Positions 53,931-63,200 of a stretch of 64,000 nucleotides of DNA are shown one piece after another. The notes under the pieces were generated by a model that was not told the origin of the DNA, searched no databases, and saw only the letters and a program-made list of their open reading frames with translations. How positions within the stretch are numbered: position 1 is the stretch's first letter; each line of letters begins with the position of its first letter. The position numbers were made by a program, and so were the translations under genes. Origin of the DNA: Planctomycetota bacterium (GTDB lineage Bacteria > Planctomycetota > UBA1135); the NCBI GenBank assembly GCA_021776795.1, contig JAJFFC010000014.1:124001-188000 (forward strand). The letters are read 5' to 3'.

Positions 53931-55955
53931 ATGAACAAACTCATTTCTAAACTTCTCATTCTCGCGGCGTTGTTCGCGATGCCAAGCCTGGCCCAGGCGC
54001 ATGGCGGAACCTACATTCCGCCCGGCGATGTGGTCCCACCCGGGGGTACCGGTTCGCAACCGACTCCGCCTACGCCACCCTCTCCTCCATCGGGGCAACC
54101 AGGACCGGTGACTCCTCCGAACGGGAATCCACCGCCCACTGGCAACCCACAAATTCCACCAACCACTCCTCCGAACCAACCGCAAGGTGCGGATCCGAGC
54201 GTAACCCACACTTCCATCCCACCCGACCTCGGGCAATGGACCTTCTGGTGGGAGTTCAACAAAGATCGCTATCTCAACCTCAAGGCCAAGGTGCGAAGCC
54301 AAGCGGTAATCACCGATTCAGGAGCGCTGATCGGCCTTGGCAGCGGTGCGCGACGAGCCTTCACCATGGGCCCCTCTGCACAGGACATTAACGTACTGAT
54401 CGTTCCGGCTCTATTGCAGCTCCTCAGCACCGAGGACGATCGCGACATCGTGTCCGGCGCCATGGTTGCGCTCGGGCGCATCGGTGTGCAACAGAAAGCG
54501 GTGATTGCCGCGCTGATTCCTAAACTCTCCGCATCGAACCAGGAGATTCGAGAAACCGCTGCATTGGCGCTAGGCATCTTGCGCCACCCAGAGGCCATCC
54601 CCACCCTCGAGGCCTTGGCTTGGGATGAACCCGCTGGGCGCAAGCTGGTCGACGACACTCGCGTCGACATCCGAACCCGCGTCTTTGCTCTTTATGGCCT
54701 CGGCCTGATTGGAAACGCGAGCACGGATCCCATAGTCAAGGGTTACCTAGGCGAGCGTGCCCTGCAAATGCTGATGGAAGACCAATCGGCACTAAAGGAT
54801 TTACGAGTGGCCGCAGCCATCAGCTTGGGAAGAATCCAGCCACCCAGTCCAGAAATCTATATCCCTCGCCTGCAAACCATGCTGGCCAAGGAAAGTCAGG
54901 ATGCATTGGTTTTGGCTCACCTCCCCAAAACCATTGCTCATTTGCTGCAGGGTGTTTCTGCGCAAAATCCCTTGTTCGTGAAAACGACCAACACCTTCCT
55001 GAGTCAACTTCAGGGCAGACGTCCTGCGCGCTGGCACTCGCGCTCGATCGTCCAAGCATTGGGCGTCATGGCGAAGGACCACCCAGAGGCTGACGAGGCC
55101 TGGGCGCGTCAAACTTTTGACGGCCTGAGCGGAGCTCTACACCAAAGCCGCGATCATCAAACTCGTGCTTTTGCTGCGATTTCCTTGGCCTACTTGGGAT
55201 CCAGCGCGGATAGCGTCCAGGCCGATGTCATTCAGCATCTCATTCAGGGAATGGGCAAGATGAGCACTCCGCTGCGACCTTGGTGCGCCTTGTCACTCGG
55301 AGTTCTACGTTTTGAACTCAAGGAGAAGCAAGACGATGTCTTCGCAACGATCATCACTTCGACTCTGCGTGAACAATTTTCCAAAGTGAAATCGCCGGAG
55401 CGTCGTGGCGCCTATGCGATTGCTCTTGGACTTTGCGAGGACTATCAAGCTCTGGATCCGCTCAAAGAAGCACTTGCCGATTCACGCGAAAACACCTTCC
55501 GCGGATATTGCGCAGTGGCGATTGGCCTGATTGCTGACACCGACGATTCTGGCGTCCTGATTGACTTGGTCGACGACGCCAAGCGCGATATGGACTTGAT
55601 GCGGCAGGCGAACATCGGCCTTGGCTTACTCGGCGATGGCTCTGCGGTGAAGGCTTTGGTGAAACGCCTTCGCCCCGACAACGGTCGGCCTCCGCGCTTG
55701 TCGACTTTAGCCAGCATTGCCAATGCGCTCGGTTTCATTGGGGATCGCAGTGCAGTGGCACCACTCATCGAGGCCATCAGCGATCAGCGCCTGACTCCAC
55801 TCGGTCGTGCCTTTGCTGTGGTGGCATTGGGCATGGTCGCAGATCAATCCACCATGCCATGGCGCAGCCATTATTCCGCCGACCTGAACTATCTTGCTGG
55901 TGTGAGCACCCTGCTTGATCCGTCCAGCGGTACGGGATTGCTCGATATTCTGTAA
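53931..55955 (+). CDS. Secreted HEAT-repeat protein (paralog 2)
   Basis: 674 residues from the ATG at 53931; an upstream in-frame start would run through the terminator and promoter. The signal peptide ends in AQA, an ideal AxA site, leaving mature HGGTYIPPGDVVPPGG. A Pro-rich linker (about 40-100) leads to WTFWWEFNKDRYLNLKAK and then HEAT repeats. The C-terminus is GTGLLDIL. Similar in length and organisation to paralog 1 but with a more varied, less Thr-rich linker. No catalytic motif. Likely a secreted scaffold. Confidence 0.88.
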   Translation: MNKLISKLLILAALFAMPSLAQAHGGTYIPPGDVVPPGGTGSQPTPPTPPSPPSGQPGPVTPPNGNPPPTGNPQIPPTTPPNQPQGADPSVTHTSIPPDLGQWTFWWEFNKDRYLNLKAKVRSQAVITDSGALIGLGSGARRAFTMGPSAQDINVLIVPALLQLLSTEDDRDIVSGAMVALGRIGVQQKAVIAALIPKLSASNQEIRETAALALGILRHPEAIPTLEALAWDEPAGRKLVDDTRVDIRTRVFALYGLGLIGNASTDPIVKGYLGERALQMLMEDQSALKDLRVAAAISLGRIQPPSPEIYIPRLQTMLAKESQDALVLAHLPKTIAHLLQGVSAQNPLFVKTTNTFLSQLQGRRPARWHSRSIVQALGVMAKDHPEADEAWARQTFDGLSGALHQSRDHQTRAFAAISLAYLGSSADSVQADVIQHLIQGMGKMSTPLRPWCALSLGVLRFELKEKQDDVFATIITSTLREQFSKVKSPERRGAYAIALGLCEDYQALDPLKEALADSRENTFRGYCAVAIGLIADTDDSGVLIDLVDDAKRDMDLMRQANIGLGLLGDGSAVKALVKRLRPDNGRPPRLSTLASIANALGFIGDRSAVAPLIEAISDQRLTPLGRAFAVVALGMVADQSTMPWRSHYSADLNYLAGVSTLLDPSSGTGLLDIL

Positions 55956-55976
55956 AAAGCTCGCGAAGAGATTCTG

Positions 55977-56990
<1,014 letters not shown>

Positions 56991-57659
56991 TCAGGAAAAC
57001 CATTGCCGCCAAAGCAGGCGACCAAGTCCAAGCAGCAACAGCAAGGAAAGCAAAGGGTACCAAAGTAAAGACGCCGCACGACTCTGGATCTCTTCCCGAT
57101 CTTGCAGGCGATTTTCCAAATAGTCTTTCATCGCAGCCACGGAACTTGATTCTGCCTCACTTGCTTTGGGATGTCGCCCGGACCATGCCGTCGCCAGAGC
57201 TAAGCCTGTGGAATATTGCTCTGGACTCCAACAAGCGGCCTGAATACGAAAGCGCTCGGCATCGGCAAGAGTGGCCTGATGAAGGTCAGCAGGAAGCTCA
57301 ACTCCGGGCTTCGTCTGCTCGACTTTGGCGAGGCCGTCCAGTAGAGGCAACAGCTCCCCTTCCGCACCAGCCTGAAGATAAACATAGGCTTGCCAACGCA
57401 GCTCCTCGACAGCCTCGGAGCGCCTCTGTGGCGACAAGCCAGGAGCCGTAAGAGCAGCCAACTGAGCCTCGGCACGAGGCGCCGCTTCCAGGTGATACCG
57501 GAGCAAGCTCTGAGCATCTTGAGGGGGCGCCTGAGCGGCCGTGGAATGGCCCTGGGCGCGCAGACCGGGAACAACGCCAAGCGCGGCAAGCAAGAGAGCT
57601 GCGGCCCACACCGGCTGCCGCTGGGCCCCTGAGCTGGTCCGCGGGCCGAAGCGCCTCAT
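56991..57659 (-). CDS. Envelope protein of unknown function
   Basis: 222 residues. An N-terminal signal-like segment (about 16-35) and a C-terminal membrane helix (about 200-216) frame a helical extracytoplasmic region. The last residues LLWRQWFS are cytoplasmic. No known domain. It overlaps the spermidine-synthase-like gene by 4 bp. Confidence 0.7.
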   Translation of the reverse strand: MRRFGPRTSSGAQRQPVWAAALLLAALGVVPGLRAQGHSTAAQAPPQDAQSLLRYHLEAAPRAEAQLAALTAPGLSPQRRSEAVEELRWQAYVYLQAGAEGELLPLLDGLAKVEQTKPGVELPADLHQATLADAERFRIQAACWSPEQYSTGLALATAWSGRHPKASEAESSSVAAMKDYLENRLQDREEIQSRAASLLWYPLLSLLLLLGLGRLLWRQWFS

Positions 57660-59221
57660 TCTCCTCCCTCGCGCCAGTCCAGGAGCTGCTGCACCCCGAG
57701 CGGATTGCGATCATCATGCAAGGAAACCACCGCGCCATCGGGAGCGCCATTGCGTACGAGCCCAGGCAAACACGCAGCTCCAAGCGCCAATGGCCAAGCT
57801 TCTGGAAGCAAGCCCAGCAGCTCTTCTAAGTCAGGCAAGGGCTGGTCTTTGCGCGCAAACAAAACCCAGTTGCGGCTGTATGGAACCTGTTGGATGCGCA
57901 CATGCTCGCCAAAGCTATCTGCCACTGCGCCGCGAACCGCGCCAAGCAAGCCACTATCGGCACTGGCCGGTGTCGCCGTGCCAAGATTCAAACTAAAGAC
58001 TCCACCGCTGCGCAAATGGCTGTGGACTTCGGCGAAGAATTCCGTGGTCGCCAAATGCAAGGGAATCTCGAACTGCCGTGCATAGGCATCGAGCACGATG
58101 ACGTCGAGATTGTTTGGGCCCGCACGCAACATGGCGCGTGCATCGGCACCGACCAATTCGGTGAGGGTGACGTCGGCCTGTTGTTGTTGCGGCATCCATT
58201 CATGGCCCAACTCTGCAACAACCGGATCGAGTTCGACACCAGTGACCTCAAGGCTGCGCCTAACAGCACGGGCTCCTTGCACCAGGGGTTCCACGGCCGT
58301 CCCGGTACCAAATCCCAGCACCCAAACTTGGACTGCAGTTTGCCCGGAACGAACGGCTTCCATTCCGGAATCAGCATAGAGAGGAGCTAAGGCAAAGAGG
58401 TCATAGTAGCCACCTGGCCAGCCGCCCTGAGGCAACCATAAGGATTGATAGCTATCGACGCCTTCGTTCATTTGCAGCCAACGAACGCCATCCTCGAACT
58501 CAATCACGCGCAAATGCTGATATGAGCTCTCGGCGACGGCCAGCACCTTGGCGCCTTCCGGAAGATTAGCTTGGGCAGAAGCATCTGGAGTCAAGAGGAG
58601 CAACAACGGAGCCGCAGCTGCTGCCAGTGCCACCGGTTTCCTGCGCAGCAAGAAAGAGGACAGCAACAAAATGGCGGCGACCATGCCGAGTGTGGGGCGC
58701 ACACCTAATACTGGCAAGGCAAGAAAGGTCGCAAACAACACTCCAGCCAAAGAGCCAATCGTCCCCGCGCACGAAATTTCACCTGCGGCTCGGCCTGCCC
58801 CCCGCTCTTCGGCACGTATCTGCACCAAGAGCGGCGAAATCATCGACAAGAAAAACACCGGTGGAACAAAGAACAACAGGGCTGCTGTGATCGAGCCACG
58901 GCCAAAAATGCTCGCCGCCTGATCTAAGCTCAAGCTCTCTGGAAGAATCCAGCCGGCAAAAGGAGCCAAGCCGAACAAGCAGAAGGCCAGCAGCAGTCCC
59001 CCGCCTGCAAAACACAATGCGGCATCGTGCCGCGGATTTTTAGAGGTGGATGAGCGGCGCCCGCCGATCCACCCGCCTAGGGCAATCGCCAGCAACACTA
59101 AGCCAATCTGCTGACTCCACACAATGGTCGAGGAGCCAAACCAGGGTGCCAGTAAATGCACACCCAAAATCTCTACCGCAAGCACGGCAAAGCCCGCCAG
59201 TGCGGCCGCGAACAGCGTCAT
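57656..59221 (-). CDS. Membrane-anchored spermidine synthase-like protein
   Basis: 521 residues. About seven membrane helices occupy residues 1-210, and a spermidine synthase-like methyltransferase-fold domain follows (about 230-480). The SAM-type glycine loop reads VLGFGTGTAVE, then VTGVELDP and VIVLDAYARQFEIP. The fusion of an MFS-like N-terminus to a SpeE-like domain is common in planctomycetes and others. Amine substrate and true polyamine activity are unproven. Confidence 0.85.
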   Translation of the reverse strand: MTLFAAALAGFAVLAVEILGVHLLAPWFGSSTIVWSQQIGLVLLAIALGGWIGGRRSSTSKNPRHDAALCFAGGGLLLAFCLFGLAPFAGWILPESLSLDQAASIFGRGSITAALLFFVPPVFFLSMISPLLVQIRAEERGAGRAAGEISCAGTIGSLAGVLFATFLALPVLGVRPTLGMVAAILLLSSFLLRRKPVALAAAAAPLLLLLTPDASAQANLPEGAKVLAVAESSYQHLRVIEFEDGVRWLQMNEGVDSYQSLWLPQGGWPGGYYDLFALAPLYADSGMEAVRSGQTAVQVWVLGFGTGTAVEPLVQGARAVRRSLEVTGVELDPVVAELGHEWMPQQQQADVTLTELVGADARAMLRAGPNNLDVIVLDAYARQFEIPLHLATTEFFAEVHSHLRSGGVFSLNLGTATPASADSGLLGAVRGAVADSFGEHVRIQQVPYSRNWVLFARKDQPLPDLEELLGLLPEAWPLALGAACLPGLVRNGAPDGAVVSLHDDRNPLGVQQLLDWREGGE

Positions 59222-60433
59222 TTAGTTGCCAGCCGGTCCAGCACCTTCAGCTTCCTTACTGTCGCTGGGCTGCGGGATGTCGAGACTCGAGATCATCGCG
59301 GGGAACACCGAACGATCCAAGGTGCTTCCGAAGTTGCTGAGCAAGGCACCCATTGAGCGTGACGCTTGATAGGTGTAAGACTCACCATTGCGCATGACCA
59401 CGATTGGGCGATCAAGATCAAGCAGGGCATCGGACAAGAAAATGCGCACGCGATAAATACCGGTCGAATCCAAATTAATCGTGTTGCTTTCTCGATCTAC
59501 AGAAACCTTAAAGCGCGAAGCAGTGGTGCCTTCCGCAGCGTCGCTATCGAAGTCCACCGCCTGCACCCAGTAGGCTCGGCCTTGCCATGGGACGGCAATT
59601 TCGTATTCGAATTCGGTGGGGTAAGGATTCATGGCGACCTGTGCTTCACACCAGGCCATTCCCTCTGCCAAGGAGGCTGGAGTCGCTTCTGGCTGCGGCA
59701 CAATTTTCAGGTTGGCGCTGCCAGGGAATGCGGTGTCATCTTGCTTACCAAAGTTCACCATGCCGGCGAAGTAGTTTGGCACTTCCGCGGCTAACTGGCG
59801 CGTGACCTCGGCGGCCTGGTCATCGAGGGCCACCAAAAACAAGCGGCGGCGGTCAACGCCGTAGTACAACGAGGCTTGGCCAATTGGACCAGCGATGCGG
59901 GTGAAGCCATTCACCTCGGCGACCGCGGCAGCATCGAGATCGGTAATGTCCGGCATGATCACAATGAACGGATCCGCGATTCCCTTCTCGAGCTCCTCCA
60001 ACGCAGCGCGTGCATCTTGACCAAGCAACACAATCGTGGGGTAGAGAACCTTGCCTGGGGTGTACTTCAATGGCATGCGCACCAAAGTCTCAATCCCGCT
60101 GGGGAAGGTGATGTTGGCGACCTTGCCGCGTGCCATCAACTTGCCGTTGGTTTCAAACTTGCGCCCTTGCTGTAACACGATTTCCCAGTCGGCAACTAAG
60201 GAAAGAGGATCACGCCCCTTCAGCTTCTTAGTCACGCTGGTCATGGCCTTGTCGAGATCGCCTAATGCCTCTCCCGCGCTTTCAGGGTCATTGGTTAATC
60301 GGGCTTCCAACCATTCTCCGAATGGCTTAGAAAACTTTTTGACATCACCAGATTTGAGGACCGTTTCTCCTTGCGCTGGCAGCGTGACTGCCAAAGCGAG
60401 AAGGGCCACAAGGGTAGGAAGCAGACGGTTCAT
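59222..60433 (-). CDS. Secreted protein with degenerate esterase-like fold
   Basis: 403 residues with a signal peptide (MNRLLPTLVALLALAVTLPAQG). The middle (about 125-240) follows an alpha/beta hydrolase pattern: TIVLLGQDARAALEELE, FIVIMPDITD, and VDRRRLFLVALDDQAAEV, where the GxSxG nucleophile elbow is lost. It is probably a non-catalytic esterase relative. The start lies directly upstream of the previous gene in the operon. Confidence 0.65.
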   Translation of the reverse strand: MNRLLPTLVALLALAVTLPAQGETVLKSGDVKKFSKPFGEWLEARLTNDPESAGEALGDLDKAMTSVTKKLKGRDPLSLVADWEIVLQQGRKFETNGKLMARGKVANITFPSGIETLVRMPLKYTPGKVLYPTIVLLGQDARAALEELEKGIADPFIVIMPDITDLDAAAVAEVNGFTRIAGPIGQASLYYGVDRRRLFLVALDDQAAEVTRQLAAEVPNYFAGMVNFGKQDDTAFPGSANLKIVPQPEATPASLAEGMAWCEAQVAMNPYPTEFEYEIAVPWQGRAYWVQAVDFDSDAAEGTTASRFKVSVDRESNTINLDSTGIYRVRIFLSDALLDLDRPIVVMRNGESYTYQASRSMGALLSNFGSTLDRSVFPAMISSLDIPQPSDSKEAEGAGPAGN

Positions 60434-60445
60434 CTTAAAAACAGC

Positions 60446-60985
60446 TTAGGTGCGCGCTGTGCGCAGGGCGAGGACGTCTAGGGCCAACTCTCGGCTACCT
60501 TGCCGAGGGTCGACGCGCGCAGGCGTCGGTGGGATTACGGGCAACCAAGGCAAATTGTTGGCGAATCGAAGGTTCTCGGGGTAACTCTCTGCGCCCTGCT
60601 CCAACAAGGTACGAGCTTGTGCCAAATCGAGTTGACCCCATGCCGCTAGGGCACGCTCCAGCAAGGAATCACCAGCCTCGTCTAGACGGGGCTCCGGCAG
60701 CGGTAACCCGTGACGGCGCAGATAAACCAGTAGATTGGAGTGCGAGCGGTCATCGCCGGGAAGGTCTAAGGCTTCCCATGCTGCACGCACCAATTCCACC
60801 GGGCCAAACTCCAAGCGACGCACCGACTGGAATAGCTGCTGACGCCATTGTGGTTGACGGGGTTGTGGCTCTTCGAGCAGGGTGCGCACGCGTGCCAGAT
60901 GCTCGCTCGGAACTGCAGGCTCTTGCGCAAAACCCTCGGCACCGGTGACCAAGAACAAACCGCCAATCAGCAAGAGTGTGCGCAT
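60446..60985 (-). CDS. Secreted protein of unknown function
   Basis: 179 residues with a signal peptide ending near AEGFAQ. The rest is helical and Gln/Arg/Leu-rich with a possible TPR-like unit around residues 110-140. No recognised domain. It lies 6 bp after purM and 12 bp before the esterase-like gene, so it is in the same operon. Confidence 0.65.
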   Translation of the reverse strand: MRTLLLIGGLFLVTGAEGFAQEPAVPSEHLARVRTLLEEPQPRQPQWRQQLFQSVRRLEFGPVELVRAAWEALDLPGDDRSHSNLLVYLRRHGLPLPEPRLDEAGDSLLERALAAWGQLDLAQARTLLEQGAESYPENLRFANNLPWLPVIPPTPARVDPRQGSRELALDVLALRTART

Positions 60986-60991
60986 GAATGA

Positions 60992-62044
60992 TTAATCGAG
61001 GTAGTGAAAGCCGCTATCCATGTCCCCAATCTCCCCCATCAGGAAGCCTGGGTAATCACTCTCGGCAAGAATCGATTCCACGCGCTCGGTGGCTTCAGGG
61101 GCAACCACCAAGATCATGCCGACGCCCATGTTGAAGGCCTGCCAACTTTCGTCGCGCTCGACGTCGCCAGCAGCGCAAAGTTGGGCGAAGACGTTTTGTT
61201 CTGGCACCGCTGCACGCGAAACCTTGGCGCCGTAACCATGGAGCACTCGCGGCAGGTTACCTGGGACGCCACCGCCAGTGATGTGCGCCATGGCATGGAG
61301 CGCCGGGTCTTTCAGCAAAGGACGCAAGGCTTCGAGGTAGCACTGGTGCGCTTGCAACAGGACGTCGGCCACCGAACGGCCCTCCTCATCTCCCGGGAAG
61401 GGGTCTGTGTAGGCCAAGTTCATGCGGTCTTCCACAATGCGGCGCGCCAAGGAATAACCGTTGGTATGCAGGCCTATCGAAGGCATGCCGATCAGCTTGT
61501 CGCCAGCGCGCACACGACTGCCGTCGATGACATGCTCACGTTCGACCACGCCAATCAGGGTGCCGACCAAATCGAATTCATCGTCTGGATACACACCCGG
61601 CATTTCCGCAGTTTCGCCGCCGAGCAAGGCCATGTTGTGATCGGTACAGGCATCGGCCACGCCTTTGATGGCGGTGGCGACCATGGTCGGATCCAACTTG
61701 CCAACCCCGATGTAATCTAAGAAGAACAAGGGTTCCGCGCCCTGCACCAGGACATCATTGATGCAGTGCTGAATCAGGCAACGACCAATCGTGTCAAAGC
61801 GCTGAACGGCCGAGGCGACTCGAATCTTGGTGCCGACACCGTCTGCCGAGGCCACCAAAACCGGGTCATCGCCGAGGCCTTTGGCGGAGTACAAACCGCC
61901 AAAGCTGCCGACGTCGGCAAGAACGCGAGGCCCGTGACTGCGGCGGATGGCCGCCTTCGAGGCATCAAGGGCAGCTTCTGCGGCGGCAATGTCGACGCCG
62001 GCATCGCGGTAGCTGAGAGAATCGGAGGGTTCCGAGGCAACCAT
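60992..62044 (-). CDS. purM: Phosphoribosylformylglycinamidine cyclo-ligase (PurM)
   Basis: 350 residues from the ATG at 62044-62042; a longer in-frame ORF crosses the divergent dxr promoter and is rejected. It forms the aminoimidazole ring in purine synthesis. Motifs: SYRDAGVDI, DGVGTKIR, LLGGETAEMPGVY and HITGGGVPGNLPR. It diverges from dxr, and a TACAAT on the minus strand (62058-62053) ends 8 nt before the start. Confidence 0.95.
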   Translation of the reverse strand: MVASEPSDSLSYRDAGVDIAAAEAALDASKAAIRRSHGPRVLADVGSFGGLYSAKGLGDDPVLVASADGVGTKIRVASAVQRFDTIGRCLIQHCINDVLVQGAEPLFFLDYIGVGKLDPTMVATAIKGVADACTDHNMALLGGETAEMPGVYPDDEFDLVGTLIGVVEREHVIDGSRVRAGDKLIGMPSIGLHTNGYSLARRIVEDRMNLAYTDPFPGDEEGRSVADVLLQAHQCYLEALRPLLKDPALHAMAHITGGGVPGNLPRVLHGYGAKVSRAAVPEQNVFAQLCAAGDVERDESWQAFNMGVGMILVVAPEATERVESILAESDYPGFLMGEIGDMDSGFHYLD

Positions 62045-62087
62045 GGACCACGATTGTATCGGCTCGGACGTATGATTTAGAGACGTG

Positions 62088-63200
62088 ATGACCGCACCAC
62101 GCCGCCTCATCGTGCTCGGCGCGACCGGAACTGTCGGACGCCAGGCGCTGGCCATCCTCGACGAAGCCGATTCGCCCCTGCAAGTCCAGGTTCTCGCTGC
62201 CCATTCGCAGTCCGAGGAGCTGGCAGCGCTTGGCCCTGCCGATGCCCAGCGCTTCCTCACCAGCGATGTCGAGCAGCGCGAGCAGCTTCTCGAGCTCCTT
62301 CGCCAAGGCGACTATGAAATCTGCCTCAATGGGGTCGTCGGCGCCGCGGGCCTGGCCTACAGCGAGGCGGTCTTGGCCGCCGGGTGCGACCTGGCCTTGG
62401 CCAACAAGGAATCCTTGGTGTTGGCCGGTCAATTTTTGCTCGATCTCGCCAAAGCCAATGGCGCCCATCTCTATCCGGTCGACTCCGAGCACTCCGCCTT
62501 GCAGCAATGCCTCCACGGTCGCCAGCAGTCGGACATCCGGCGCTTGTACCTCACTGCATCTGGCGGCGCCCTGCGCGACACCCCTCTCGAGCAGCTCGCC
62601 GAAGTCACTCCAGAGCAGGCTCTGGCGCATCCCAATTGGGACATGGGTCCGCGCATCACGATTGATTCGGCAACCATGATGAACAAGGCCTTCGAAATGC
62701 TCGAAGCGCAATGGTTGTTTGGGGTGCTCGCGACCGAAATCACGGTCCTGATTCATCGTCAATCGGTGATTCATTCCATGGTCGAGTTCCATGACGGCCA
62801 GCTGTTGGCACAGCTGGGCCCCCCGGACATGCGGTTTCCTTTGCACGCCGCGCTGCATGCTCCGCAATGCATGCCTTCGCCATTGCAAGGCTTTGACCCC
62901 CTACTGTTCCGCCACCTCGAACTCGATGTTCCCGACGAACAGCGCTATCCCGCCTTGGAGTTGGCGCGAGTGGCGTCGCGCCTTGGCGGAGACGCAGGTG
63001 CGGTTCTCAATGCCGCCGATGAAGAAGCCGTTGCCGCGTTCTTGAACGGCCAACTTGGCTTCCTGGAAATCACCAGCTTGTGCGCAGAAGTGCTGTCACG
63101 ATGCGGCGGCAATACGCTACCTAACTTAGCGGCGGTCGACGCCGCGGATGCTCGCGCCCGCGAAGCCTTCCACGACCTTCTCGCCCTACAACGACCATGA
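62088..63200 (+). CDS. dxr: 1-deoxy-D-xylulose 5-phosphate reductoisomerase
   Basis: 370 residues from the ATG at 62088; GTG at 62085 is the alternative. NADPH motif GATGTVGRQAL, the active-site block VDSEHSALQQC, ASGGALRD and the PNWDMGPRITIDSATMMNK segment. It makes MEP in the non-mevalonate isoprenoid route, which feeds undecaprenyl lipid used by UppP. A TATGAT at 62071-62076 precedes it. It overlaps rseP by ATGA. Confidence 0.96.
   Translation: MTAPRRLIVLGATGTVGRQALAILDEADSPLQVQVLAAHSQSEELAALGPADAQRFLTSDVEQREQLLELLRQGDYEICLNGVVGAAGLAYSEAVLAAGCDLALANKESLVLAGQFLLDLAKANGAHLYPVDSEHSALQQCLHGRQQSDIRRLYLTASGGALRDTPLEQLAEVTPEQALAHPNWDMGPRITIDSATMMNKAFEMLEAQWLFGVLATEITVLIHRQSVIHSMVEFHDGQLLAQLGPPDMRFPLHAALHAPQCMPSPLQGFDPLLFRHLELDVPDEQRYPALELARVASRLGGDAGAVLNAADEEAVAAFLNGQLGFLEITSLCAEVLSRCGGNTLPNLAAVDAADARAREAFHDLLALQRP

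Noticed and set aside
53901-53937. TGTTCATG / CATGAACA inverted repeat at the start of HEAT gene 2 as an RNA hairpin
   Set aside because: The left arm lies upstream of the predicted transcription start near 53910, so it would not be in the message; a DNA-level role cannot be shown.
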